Positions 24,087 to 35,284 of a stretch of DNA of 37,604 nucleotides are shown in pieces. Below the pieces are notes generated by a model. It saw only the letters and a program-made list of their open reading frames with translations, was not told the origin of the DNA and ran no database searches. The DNA lies in contig CALABV010000185.1 in the NCBI GenBank assembly GCA_937886325.1, positions 1 to 37,604 of the forward strand, in the 5' to 3' direction. The stretch is from an uncultured Geobacter sp. (lineage in GTDB: Bacteria; Desulfobacterota; Desulfuromonadia; Geobacterales; Geobacteraceae). The first letter of the stretch is position 1. Each line of letters starts with the position of its first letter. Both the position numbers and the translations under genes were made by a program.

Positions 24087-24309
24087 TCTGGAAAAACTGT
24101 TTACTCACGAGCGGAAGTTGTGGAAAAGATCAGCCCCTGTTGGAAACCGTTTCGAAACGCACCGTCGGCCCACATCCCCGTATCGGGAAAAAATCGCGTA
24201 CAAACGGGAATATGCAAACATTTCAACAAATCCACAGCCTTCTACTTCTTACTACTGAAAGTCTTTATAAAACCAATCGTATATAAGCTCTGTTGAAACT
24301 GGAGGCACC
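24087..24309. other. dnaA-dnaN intergenic region with weak DnaA-box-like sites
   Basis: 223 bp without a gene. TGTGGAAAA at 24119-24127 matches the inverse DnaA box at 8 of 9 positions. Weaker 7-of-9 matches (ATTTCAACA, AAATCCACA and TGTTGAAAC) lie further on. An AT-rich stretch (24261-24287) with TATATAAG precedes dnaN and could be a dnaN promoter or an unwinding element. It may be a second origin sub-region. Confidence 0.4.
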
Positions 24310-25428
24310 ATGGAATTCGCCATCGCCAAGGACACCTTTCTCAAAGCACTGCAACGGGTTCAGGGGATTATCGAAAACCGTAAAACCATGCCTATTCTCT
24401 CCAATGTCCTCATTTCCGCGCAATCCGACAGAATCGACGTGATTGCCACCGACCTGGAAGTGGGAATGAAAAGCTCCTACCCCGCAAAGGTGTCGAAAGA
24501 CGGCAGGATAACCGTCTCCGCCAAGAAGCTGTACGAAATCATCAAGGAACTTCCGGAAGAGGAGATCCTCTTTTCCACACGGGAAAACGATTGGGTAGAT
24601 CTCAGATGCGGCAAGGCCCATTTCAATCTCGTCGGACTGTCTCCCGACGAATTTCCCTTTTTTCCCGCCATCAATGACAGCACTTTTCTCAGGCTTGACG
24701 GGTCGCTCCTGCGGGAAATGGTGGAAATGACCTCGTACGCCATCTGTCATGATGAAACGAAATACAACCTCAACGGGATCTTCATAAAGGCACTGGAAGA
24801 AGAAAGTGAAACCCGTCTTCGCATGGTCGCAACGGACGGACACCGCCTTTCCATGGCGGAACGTGAAGTTTCCGATGTCACATCGCCTGACCTGAAGAAC
24901 GGGGTGATATTCCCGAAAAAGGGCATATTCGAACTGAAGAAAATTGCAGAGGAAAGTAACGGTGAAATAATGCTTACCTTCCTCGACAACAGCGCGGTCG
25001 TGAAAAAGGGCGACACTCTTGTTCTCATGAGGTTGGTAGACGGCTATTTCCCTGATTACACGCGGGTTATGCCCACCGACAACGACAAAACGGTAACCGT
25101 CAACCGGGAAAACTTCTTCCACTCACTGCGCAGGATGGCCATTCTCTCCAGTGAAAAATTCAAGGGAATCGTCATGGAGTTGAAGGACGGCGTCATGGAA
25201 ATTTCGGCAAGCAATCCGGAATTGGGTGAAGCCAGGGAGACTCTGGAGGTACGGTACACGGGTCCTGATCTCTCAGTTCGCTTCAATGCACGCTACCTGA
25301 TAGACGCCGTATCGGTTCTGGACGAGGAGTTCGTCGATCTGGAACTGAAGGATGAACTCTCGCCCGCTGTTCTGCGGCCTCATCAGGCACGGGGATTCCT
25401 CTCGGTAATAATGCCCATGCGGGTCTGA
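24310..25428 (+). CDS. dnaN: DNA polymerase III beta sliding clamp
   Basis: A 372-residue DnaN of normal length, the ring-shaped clamp that tethers polymerase III to DNA. It begins MEFAIAKDTFLKALQRVQGIIENRKTMPILSN in three pieces of conserved sequence, contains the domain-2 motif MVATDGHRLSMAE, and ends in the family tail SVIMPMRV, which helps form the binding pocket for partner proteins. GGAGG lies four bases before the start. Confidence 0.98.
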   Translation: MEFAIAKDTFLKALQRVQGIIENRKTMPILSNVLISAQSDRIDVIATDLEVGMKSSYPAKVSKDGRITVSAKKLYEIIKELPEEEILFSTRENDWVDLRCGKAHFNLVGLSPDEFPFFPAINDSTFLRLDGSLLREMVEMTSYAICHDETKYNLNGIFIKALEEESETRLRMVATDGHRLSMAEREVSDVTSPDLKNGVIFPKKGIFELKKIAEESNGEIMLTFLDNSAVVKKGDTLVLMRLVDGYFPDYTRVMPTDNDKTVTVNRENFFHSLRRMAILSSEKFKGIVMELKDGVMEISASNPELGEARETLEVRYTGPDLSVRFNARYLIDAVSVLDEEFVDLELKDELSPAVLRPHQARGFLSVIMPMRV

Positions 25429-25509
25429 TCCAGGGAGTATCGCCACGAATATCAGTGAAAAAGCCAATCATTCTCATAGGCTTCTTTCTACCGCGGCGGT
25501 TTCGGATAC

Positions 25510-26622
25510 ATGAAATTAGTACGAATACAGATTCATTCTTTCCGGAATATTTCGCACGCTGATCTCCGTCCTTCAGAGAGATTCAACATAATCGTCGGCA
25601 ACAATGCCCAAGGCAAGACGAACCTTCTCGAGGCCATCTATCTCCTTGGAACAATGAAATCGTTCCGTATGGCCAGAAACAGCGAACTCATCACCTATGA
25701 TTCGCCATACTCTCATGTGAAAGGGTGGGGAATCAGGGACGGTGTCGAGCGCGGAATTTCCCTGACAATAACACACTCCGGCAAGAAGGTGTCCCTCGAC
25801 GGCAAGCCGGTGCTTCGCCTTGCCGATTTTTTCGGCAAACTCAACATGGTCGTCTTTTCTCCGGAAGACATTTCCATGGTGCGTGGTCTGCCCGAGGTGC
25901 GCAGACGATACCTGGACAGGGCTGTTTTCAGCATTGACACGGGGTATCTCGGACTTCACCACGATTATTTCAGGATACTCAAGAACAGGAATGCCCTTTT
26001 GAAGCAGGGACTCCGCGACGGGCTCTCCGTCTGGACCGACAAGCTTGCCGACGCCGGTTCCCGGCTGATTGAGAAGAGGGCATCGTTTGTTCGCGAGTTG
26101 GCGGTATTACTGCGGGATTTCTATGCCGCAATAGCAGGCACGGGCCAGGAAGCCACCGTAACGTACCGATCCCGGTGCTCGGAGCTTACGAATGCTTCGG
26201 GATCTCTCCGCCAGAGACTGCGCGAAGCGCTTGAGCGCGGCATCGCTGATGAGCTCCGCAGGGGCACCACCCTGACAGGCCCTCACAGGGACGACCTTGA
26301 GTTTTCCCTGAACGGAAAACCCCTGAACCACCACGGTTCCCAGGGCGAACAGCGAAGCTTCATCCTGGCCCTCAAGATGGCAGAGATAGAGTATATGAAG
26401 GTTCGGTGGGGAAATCCTCCGGTCCTCCTCCTTGATGACATGACATCCGAACTGGACCGGGATCGGAACGGCAACTTCATGAGTTTTCTGAGGGAAAAGG
26501 AGATGCAGGTCTTCATTACCACCACGAGTCTGGAAAATATCAACCTGTCCGGGATCACCGACTATTCCACCTTTCCGGTACGCGACGGAAGGTTTTACAC
26601 TGAGGTAGCACATGTCCGATGA
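25510..26622 (+). CDS. recF: DNA replication and repair protein RecF
   Basis: A 370-residue RecF, an SMC-like ABC ATPase that helps load RecA at single-strand gaps. Walker A is GNNAQGKTNLLEA, the signature region is HHGSQGEQRSFILALKMAE, and Walker B is PVLLLDDMTSELD. It begins 81 bp after dnaN and overlaps the gyrB start by 11 bp. The ribosome-binding site is weak. Confidence 0.97.
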   Translation: MKLVRIQIHSFRNISHADLRPSERFNIIVGNNAQGKTNLLEAIYLLGTMKSFRMARNSELITYDSPYSHVKGWGIRDGVERGISLTITHSGKKVSLDGKPVLRLADFFGKLNMVVFSPEDISMVRGLPEVRRRYLDRAVFSIDTGYLGLHHDYFRILKNRNALLKQGLRDGLSVWTDKLADAGSRLIEKRASFVRELAVLLRDFYAAIAGTGQEATVTYRSRCSELTNASGSLRQRLREALERGIADELRRGTTLTGPHRDDLEFSLNGKPLNHHGSQGEQRSFILALKMAEIEYMKVRWGNPPVLLLDDMTSELDRDRNGNFMSFLREKEMQVFITTTSLENINLSGITDYSTFPVRDGRFYTEVAHVR

Positions 26623-28999
26623 AGTAATAAATGATTACGGCGCCGACAAGATAAAGGTCCTCGAAGGACTCTCCGCGGTGCGGAAGCGCCCCGCCATGTA
26701 TATCGGCTCCACCTCTGCCCAGGGTCTCCATCACCTAGTCTACGAGATAGTGGACAATTCCATTGACGAAGCCCTTGCCGGCTACTGTGACGAGGTCAAC
26801 GTCATCATCCACCTGGATGGTTCCGTCACGGTGGTGGATAACGGCCGCGGCATCCCCACCGACATCCACCCCACCGAGGGGAGATCCGCCGCCGAAGTGG
26901 TCCTGACCGTGCTCCACGCGGGGGGCAAGTTCGACAACACCTCATACAAGGTGTCCGGCGGTCTTCACGGGGTCGGTGTTTCGGTCGTCAACGCCCTTTC
27001 CAGCCAGTTGGAACTGGAAATACGGCGGGAAGGCAAACTGTTCCAGCAGTCCTACCGACGGGGAGAGCCCCAGGCGCCGCTGACCGTGGTCGGTGAGACC
27101 AAGAAGCGCGGTACCAAGATCACCTTCCATCCCGACGCCGATATCTTCGAGACAACGGACTTCTCCTTCGACGTCCTTTCCCAGCGGCTGCGTGAGCTGG
27201 CCTTCCTCAACGCGGGCGTCAAGATAACCATTGTCGACGAACGGGAAGAAGGAAAACGGCACGAGTTCCACTACGAAGGGGGGATCGTCTCCTTTGTTGA
27301 ATACCTGAACAGAAACCGCAATCCGCTCCATCCGAAACCCATCTACATCCGAGGCGACAAGTCGGGAGTCGACATGGAGATAGCACTCCAGTACAACGAT
27401 TCTTACGACGAGAAGGTTTTCTCCTTTGCCAACAACATCAATACCCACGAGGGAGGCACCCACCTGGTGGGCTTCCGGGCCGCGCTGACCCGGACCATGA
27501 ACAGCTACGCAGCGGCCAACAACCTGCTCAAGAACGTCAAGGTCTCCATCTCCGGCGAAGACCTGAGGGAAGGTCTCACTGCGGTCATCTCGGTGAAGAT
27601 TCCCCAGCCCCAGTTCGAGGGTCAGACCAAGACAAAGCTGGGCAACTCCGAGGTCAAGGGATACGTGGAATCCCTGATGAACGAAAAACTGTCCGTGTTT
27701 CTGGAGGAGAATCCGGCCATTGCCAAGCGGATCCTGGAAAAATCCATCGACGCGGCCCGTGCCCGTGAAGCGGCCCGCCGCGCCCGCGAACTGACCCGTC
27801 GCAAGGGGGCGCTTGACGTCTCCAACCTGCCGGGCAAGCTTGCCGACTGCCAGGAAAAGGACCCGGCACTGTGCGAGCTCTACCTGGTGGAGGGCGACTC
27901 CGCGGGCGGGAGCGCCAAGCAGGGACGCGACCGGAAGTTCCAGGCCATCCTGCCGCTCAAGGGGAAGATACTGAACGTGGAAAAGGCCCGTTTCGACAAG
28001 ATGCTCTCCTCCCAGGAGATAGGCACCCTGATCACGGCCCTGGGCACCGGCATCGGCAAGGACGACTTCGACGTGACCAAGCTCCGCTACCACCGCATCA
28101 TCGTCATGACCGACGCCGACGTGGACGGCTCCCACATCCTCACCCTGCTGCTCACCTTCTTCTTCCGCCAGATGCCGCAGATCGTGGAGCGGGGACACCT
28201 TTTCATCGCCCAGCCTCCCCTCTACAAGGTGAAGCGGGGCAAGAAGGAGCTCTACCTGCGCAACGAGGCTGCCATGCAGAATTACCTGCTGGAGGAGGGG
28301 ACCGAGGACATGACCCTGTTCCTGGAGGACGGCTCGAAGACCTACACCGGAAAACAGATCATCCCCCTGCTCAGGCAGCTGGTGGAATACCGTGCCCTGC
28401 TGGACAAGTTCGTCAGGAAGGGGATCAACGAAGACCTGGTGCGGGTTCTGCTCCGTCTCGGAATCCGGGGCGGCATCGAGGACCTGGAGGGGCTCGCGCC
28501 GCGCCTGGCAAACATCGCCGAGGTATACGAGGGGGCTGAGTCCTCCATCATGCCGGACGGGCGCATCATCGTCCGGCTCGACAACCTGCGCATCGCCCTG
28601 GACGGACACACGGTGGACCTGCTCGGCTCCTACGAGTACGGGCTCCTCTATGACAGCTTCCGCAAGGTGAGGGACATCTTCGGCAGCGGCCGGGCCGTGG
28701 TCTCCAGCGAGGGGAAGGAGCTGTTTTTCACCACCATCGGTCTGGATCTCCTCTCCTTCTTCATGGAGAGCGCCAAGAAGGGGCTCAACATCCAGCGCTA
28801 CAAAGGACTGGGCGAGATGAACCCGGACCAGCTCTGGGAGACCACCATGGAACCGGTCAACCGGACACTGCTCCAGGTGAAGATCGAGGACGCCGTGGAG
28901 GCGGACAACGTCTTTACAGTGCTCATGGGAGACCAGGTGGAACCGCGGCGGGAATTCATCGAACAAAACGCGCTGAACGTATCGAATCTGGATATATAA
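26612..28999 (+). CDS. gyrB: DNA gyrase subunit B
   Basis: A 795-residue GyrB, the ATPase subunit of the type II topoisomerase that introduces negative supercoils. The GHKL ATPase domain has YEIVDNSIDEALAGYC and GGLHGVGVSVVNALS. The TOPRIM domain has EGDSAGGSAKQGRDR, ILPLKGKILNVEKAR and the metal motif DADVDGSHI. The C-terminal tail contains QRYKGLGEMNPDQLWETTM. It overlaps recF by 11 bp. Third codon positions are much richer in G/C than in dnaA and dnaN upstream. Confidence 0.98.
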   Translation: MSDEVINDYGADKIKVLEGLSAVRKRPAMYIGSTSAQGLHHLVYEIVDNSIDEALAGYCDEVNVIIHLDGSVTVVDNGRGIPTDIHPTEGRSAAEVVLTVLHAGGKFDNTSYKVSGGLHGVGVSVVNALSSQLELEIRREGKLFQQSYRRGEPQAPLTVVGETKKRGTKITFHPDADIFETTDFSFDVLSQRLRELAFLNAGVKITIVDEREEGKRHEFHYEGGIVSFVEYLNRNRNPLHPKPIYIRGDKSGVDMEIALQYNDSYDEKVFSFANNINTHEGGTHLVGFRAALTRTMNSYAAANNLLKNVKVSISGEDLREGLTAVISVKIPQPQFEGQTKTKLGNSEVKGYVESLMNEKLSVFLEENPAIAKRILEKSIDAARAREAARRARELTRRKGALDVSNLPGKLADCQEKDPALCELYLVEGDSAGGSAKQGRDRKFQAILPLKGKILNVEKARFDKMLSSQEIGTLITALGTGIGKDDFDVTKLRYHRIIVMTDADVDGSHILTLLLTFFFRQMPQIVERGHLFIAQPPLYKVKRGKKELYLRNEAAMQNYLLEEGTEDMTLFLEDGSKTYTGKQIIPLLRQLVEYRALLDKFVRKGINEDLVRVLLRLGIRGGIEDLEGLAPRLANIAEVYEGAESSIMPDGRIIVRLDNLRIALDGHTVDLLGSYEYGLLYDSFRKVRDIFGSGRAVVSSEGKELFFTTIGLDLLSFFMESAKKGLNIQRYKGLGEMNPDQLWETTMEPVNRTLLQVKIEDAVEADNVFTVLMGDQVEPRREFIEQNALNVSNLDI

Positions 29000-29010
29000 A
29001 AATCCGGCAC

Positions 29011-29073
29011 AAGGCACACGGCGAAGGGAAGAAAAACCCCTTTTAGCCTTTAGCCGTTCGCCCTTTGCCGTTT
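29011..29073. repeat. GGCAAAGGG-type inverted repeat between gyrB and gyrA
   Basis: The left arm AAGGCACACGGCGAAGGG (29011-29028) and the right arm (29041-29073, containing TTTAGCC and CGCCCTTTGCC) form an imperfect inverted repeat. The composition is the same GGC/AAAGGG pattern as the element between hypD and hypE. Confidence 0.55.
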
Positions 29074-29086
29074 CTGGGGTTTATTA

Positions 29087-31657
<2,571 letters not shown>

Positions 31658-31732
31658 GGACGAACAACGGGTCGTTCTTGGAACACATACCGATGCGTAA
31701 TTTCCCTTTTGGCGAGATGCGGGGGGGTTTTT

Positions 31733-31758
31733 GTAGGGGCACCCCCCTGTGGGTGCCC
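31733..31758 (+). repeat. REP-like palindrome, copy B
   Basis: GTAG followed by a perfect 8-bp stem GGGCACCC/GGGTGCCC around CCCTGT. It has the same layout as copy A (7809-7834) but with inner bases ACCC/GGGT in place of AACC/GGTT. It lies 76 bp after gyrA and may form a transcript-end structure. Confidence 0.7.
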
Positions 31759-31760
31759 TC

Positions 31761-31796
31761 AATCGGGCAGGCACGGAAAATCGGGCAGGCACGGGG
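31761..31796. repeat. 18-bp tandem duplication next to the REP-like pair
   Basis: AATCGGGCAGGCACGG followed by AA (31761-31778) is repeated as the same 16 bases followed by GG (31779-31796), 16 of 18 identical. The second unit is the left half of REP copy C, so the first is a broken partial copy. Confidence 0.7.
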
Positions 31797-31808
31797 ACCT
31801 GCCCCTAC
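31783..31808 (-). repeat. REP-like palindrome, copy C
   Basis: GGGCAGG/CCTGCCC stem (7 bp, then a C-A mismatch) around ACGGGG, followed by CTAC; on the minus strand it begins GTAGGGGC like the other copies. It forms a head-to-head inverted pair with copy B, 24 bp apart. Confidence 0.65.
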
Positions 31809-31817
31809 ATAAGCCGA

Positions 31818-31836
31818 CCCCTGATCCCTTCAGGGG
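31818..31836 (+). terminator. Hairpin after gyrA, possible weak terminator
   Basis: A 7-bp perfect stem CCCCTGA/TCAGGGG with a 5-base loop. No T run follows, so a Rho-independent role is doubtful; it may protect mRNA ends together with the REP-like pair. Confidence 0.3.
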
Positions 31837-31895
31837 GAATCGTTTGCAATGAATGAATCATAGCGCGGCAACCGCAGCGCGGACAGGAGGGTCAT

Positions 31896-32909
31896 ATGGG
31901 CGCCATAGGGGTCATCGGTGCAGGAAGCTGGGGCACGACGCTGGCGGATCTGCTCGCCAAGAAGGGTCACGAGACAACCCTCTGGGCTTACGAGGCGGAG
32001 CTGGTGAAGGAGATGGAGGAGACGCGCGTCAACTCCGTGTTTCTTCCCGGCATTACGCTCTCTCCACGGTTGCGCTTCACCAATTCCCTCCATGATGCGG
32101 CATCGGGCAAGGAACTGGTGCTGTTCGTGGCCCCGACCCAGGTGTTCCGGGGTGTTCTGAAGGGAGTCAGCCCCTACCTGGGAGAAGAGACCCTTCTGGT
32201 GAACGCGGCCAAAGGGGTCGAGCTGGATACCCTCATGACCATCTCCCAGATAGGCGCCGAACTCCTCCCTCCCCGTCTGTTCGCCAATTTCTGCGTCCTT
32301 TCCGGACCCAGTTTCGCGCGCGAGGTCGCTCAGGAGATGCCGACGGCGGTGGTTGCCGCGTCCCCGGATGAGGGGGTTGCGCGTCGTGTGCAGGAGGCGT
32401 TTTCCACCCCCTACTTCCGGGTGTATACCAACAGCGACATGGTGGGCGTGGAGCTGGGCGGTTCCATCAAGAACGTCATAGCCATCGCGGCGGGGATCTG
32501 CGACGGACTCGGACTGGGGTACAATCCACGGGCCGCCCTCATTACCCGCGGGCTTGCGGAAATGGCGCGCCTGGGGCTGGCGCTGGGGGGCAAGTCGTCC
32601 ACCTTTGCCGGCCTGGCCGGAATGGGCGACCTGGTGCTGACCTGCACCGGGGACCTGTCGCGGAACAGAACGGTCGGCATGCAACTGGGACAGGGGAAGA
32701 CGCTTTCCGAGATTCTTTCCGGGATGCGCATGGTCGCCGAAGGAGTCAAGACGACGGAGTCGGCGTATCAGCTGGCCCGGCGTCTCGGTGTGGAGATGCC
32801 CATCACCGAACAGGTGTACCGGGTACTCCATGAGAATAAACCACCCCGACAGGCCGTTCTGGATCTCATGACGCGGGACCTGAAAGCGGAAGGGCTTGAA
32901 TTCAGCTGA
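31896..32909 (+). CDS. gpsA: Glycerol-3-phosphate dehydrogenase [NAD(P)+]
   Basis: A 337-residue GpsA that reduces dihydroxyacetone phosphate to sn-glycerol 3-phosphate for phospholipid synthesis. The NAD(P)-binding loop GAGSWGTTLA is at residues 7-16, followed by NAAKGVE, GPSFAREVA, the active-site Lys region GGSIKNVIAIAAG and GLGYNPRAALITRGL. AGGAGG lies five bases before the start. It is the first gene beyond gyrA and is separated from it by 238 bp of repeats, so it likely has its own promoter. Confidence 0.97.
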   Translation: MGAIGVIGAGSWGTTLADLLAKKGHETTLWAYEAELVKEMEETRVNSVFLPGITLSPRLRFTNSLHDAASGKELVLFVAPTQVFRGVLKGVSPYLGEETLLVNAAKGVELDTLMTISQIGAELLPPRLFANFCVLSGPSFAREVAQEMPTAVVAASPDEGVARRVQEAFSTPYFRVYTNSDMVGVELGGSIKNVIAIAAGICDGLGLGYNPRAALITRGLAEMARLGLALGGKSSTFAGLAGMGDLVLTCTGDLSRNRTVGMQLGQGKTLSEILSGMRMVAEGVKTTESAYQLARRLGVEMPITEQVYRVLHENKPPRQAVLDLMTRDLKAEGLEFS

Positions 32910-32998
32910 CAGGTCCTGGTGGACTAGCTCCTCTACGGTACGAGGAACTTCAATGACGCGGATATCCCGCGAGCCATCCTTTTCCATGGCCGGTGTCC

Positions 32999-35284
32999 AT
33001 GAAACTTCACCTTTCCATACGCGTGAAACTGTTTCTGTCCATCCTCCTGGCCATCCTCGCCTCCTATTTCGTTCTGCTCATAACGACCGTGCGGAACATC
33101 GACGCCTCGTTCGAGGAAAAGATTTCCCGGGACCTGGAGGCGAATCTCCGTTTTGTCCGCTACCAGCTGTTCACCGGGGCAAATCAGGTAAAATACGCCC
33201 TCCTGCTTCCCGCTTCACGGCCGAAAACAAAGGAGTACCTTCTCCGCGGGAACACGGTCGAGCTTTCCGGGGTTCTGCGCAGCATCAAGGAATCGCTCCC
33301 CTTTCTGCCGTTCGCCGTTTTTGTCGATCCCGAAGCAAAGGTGTTGGCGAGTCTTACCGGTGAACGGAGCGGATATCCCTTCGAACTGAAGGTTCTCACG
33401 GAAACGGCATTCAGCAAACGCGAGCCGGTGCTGTCCTGTGAAACGGCTTCCGCCGCGCTTTTTCAACGGGCCGGCAACGCACTTGCGGCTTCTTCCGAAA
33501 AAAGCGCGGCTTCACTGCTGGTAGTCGCCGTAGCCATCCCGGTTATCGACGATGCGGGCCGGGTTCTCGGCGCCCTTGTCTCGGGAATTCCCGTCACGAA
33601 GAACACGGTCATCCCCTATCGCCTGCAGGAAGCCTTCGGCAGTGATCTGCACATTACCTTCACGCAGCGGAACCTCAAACCGTTCCATGGGGCCGGCGAG
33701 GATTTCGTTCTTCCGCCGGCGACCGTCGAGGCTATTCTGCCCGTCCTCGCGAAGGGCGCCACCTACCGCGGCGAGGTGAGGATCGGCGATTCTCCGTTCA
33801 AGGCGGCCTTCGAACCCATACGCAATGTTCGCGGGGATCTGATCGGATCGCTTTCCGTCGCTCTTTCCAGAGAGAACTTCAACAAGATGAGAAAAGACCG
33901 CGTCGGCGGCATCCTTGCGTCCGCGCTTTTCGGGGCGCTGTTTTCCCTTCTCATCGCCTATCTCGCCTCCCGACACTTCGCGGTTCCCCTGAAAGAGCTT
34001 TCCCGGGGCGTCCAGTGCATCGAGGCGGGCAATCTCGATTTTCGTGTAGCGATAGATTCGCCGGATGAATTCGGAGCGCTTGCCGGTTCCTTTAACAGGA
34101 TGGCGGATACCCTGCGTGAACGTGATACCACCATCAGAAACAAGACCTTCGACCTGGAGGTTCTGAACCGCTGCCTCCACGAGATGAATGAGCTCCTGGA
34201 ATCGAACGTCACGGAGAGAACCGCCGAGCTGGAGATGGAAAAGGGGCGGCTCGAGGCAATCCTGACGAGCATGGCGGAAGGAATGGTGGTCACGGACCGG
34301 GAAAACCGGGTCATCCTGTTCAACCCCGCGGCCCAGAGGATTTTCGGCATTGCTCCCTACAAGATGATAGGCCGCCATGTTGAGAATATCGATGTGAAGG
34401 GCGGTTTCCACCAGTTGGTGAACAGCATCCGCGACATGAGAACGGGCGACCTCCTCACGGGAGGCGAGAAAGATATTTCCATCGGCCCGAAAAAACTGCG
34501 GGTCAGTCTGTCGCCTCTGCTGGACAAATCCTGGGAGTTCGCCGGAATTGTCATGTCCATCCGCGACGTGACCCACGAGGAAGAAGTGGACCGGATGAAG
34601 ACGGAATTCATCTCCACGGTCTCCCATGAGTTGAAGACACCCCTTACCTCCATGAAGGGTTCTCTCCAGATAATCCTGGGGAGAGGAGAGAGTTTCACGG
34701 AAACGGAGCGGGAGCTTCTCCGGGTGTGCCTGAGGAATACGGATCGCTTGATCCGGCTGATAAGCGATATACTGGATATCAGCAAGATGGAATCGGGGAA
34801 CTTCGAGCTCCCCATGAAGCCCGAGTCCCTGGAGAAACTGGTCGCCGAATCCATCGACGAGATAAACGGTTTTGCCGCAGAGCACGGCGTTCCGGTCGTG
34901 AACGGTATCGATCCGGGGCTTCCCCTTGCTTTCGGCAACCATGACCGGCTTGTACAGGTATTGACGAATCTCCTGTCCAATGCGGTCAAATTTTCCCCGA
35001 CGGGAAAAGAGGTGCGGGTCGACGCGTGCCGGGAAGGGGACTTCATCATCGTATCCGTCCACGACCAGGGAAAGACCATCGAGCGGAAAGATCGCGACAA
35101 GCTGTTCCGGAAATTTTCGCAACTTCGGGGGACGAACAACGGGGAGCAAGGGGGAACGGGGCTCGGCCTGGCAATCTGCAGGGAGATCATTGAACTGCAT
35201 CACGGCGCAATTTACTACCAGACAGGTTCGGGAGACGGGAACACGTTCTGTTTCACGGTTCCCGTCTGCGGGGAACAACCATGA
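32999..35284 (+). CDS. Membrane sensor histidine kinase: dCache-like/HAMP/PAS/HisKA/HATPase
   Basis: A 761-residue sensor kinase. TM1 (about 11-30) and TM2 (about 303-323) flank an extracytoplasmic domain of about 270 residues, probably a dCache fold (AVFVDPEAKVLASL; VIDDAGRVLGALVSG). Next come HAMP (324-376), a coiled coil (380-415), PAS (415-525), HisKA with phospho-acceptor H543 in STVSHELKTPLTS, and a HATPase with N box LLSNAVKF and G2 box GGTGLGLAI. The G1 box reads DQGKTI rather than DxGxG, so the second glycine is lost. The ATG at 32999 and GTG at 32993 are both possible starts; neither has a good ribosome-binding site. It overlaps the next gene as ATGA. Confidence 0.92.
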   Translation: MKLHLSIRVKLFLSILLAILASYFVLLITTVRNIDASFEEKISRDLEANLRFVRYQLFTGANQVKYALLLPASRPKTKEYLLRGNTVELSGVLRSIKESLPFLPFAVFVDPEAKVLASLTGERSGYPFELKVLTETAFSKREPVLSCETASAALFQRAGNALAASSEKSAASLLVVAVAIPVIDDAGRVLGALVSGIPVTKNTVIPYRLQEAFGSDLHITFTQRNLKPFHGAGEDFVLPPATVEAILPVLAKGATYRGEVRIGDSPFKAAFEPIRNVRGDLIGSLSVALSRENFNKMRKDRVGGILASALFGALFSLLIAYLASRHFAVPLKELSRGVQCIEAGNLDFRVAIDSPDEFGALAGSFNRMADTLRERDTTIRNKTFDLEVLNRCLHEMNELLESNVTERTAELEMEKGRLEAILTSMAEGMVVTDRENRVILFNPAAQRIFGIAPYKMIGRHVENIDVKGGFHQLVNSIRDMRTGDLLTGGEKDISIGPKKLRVSLSPLLDKSWEFAGIVMSIRDVTHEEEVDRMKTEFISTVSHELKTPLTSMKGSLQIILGRGESFTETERELLRVCLRNTDRLIRLISDILDISKMESGNFELPMKPESLEKLVAESIDEINGFAAEHGVPVVNGIDPGLPLAFGNHDRLVQVLTNLLSNAVKFSPTGKEVRVDACREGDFIIVSVHDQGKTIERKDRDKLFRKFSQLRGTNNGEQGGTGLGLAICREIIELHHGAIYYQTGSGDGNTFCFTVPVCGEQP

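Noticed and set aside
26942..29017. Antisense open frame of 691 codons opposite gyrB
   Set aside because: Same cause as for gyrA. It has no ribosome-binding site and no recognisable domain.
32930..32943. 14-base word TCCTCTACGGTACG shared with the region upstream of the HDOD gene
   Set aside because: A few shared 14-mers are expected by chance in a window of this size, and the flanks do not match.
31830..32987. Antisense open frame opposite gpsA
   Set aside because: It is a shadow of gpsA; composition and motifs support only gpsA.
33512..35278. Antisense open frame of 588 codons opposite the membrane kinase
   Set aside because: It is a shadow of a clear multi-domain kinase gene.
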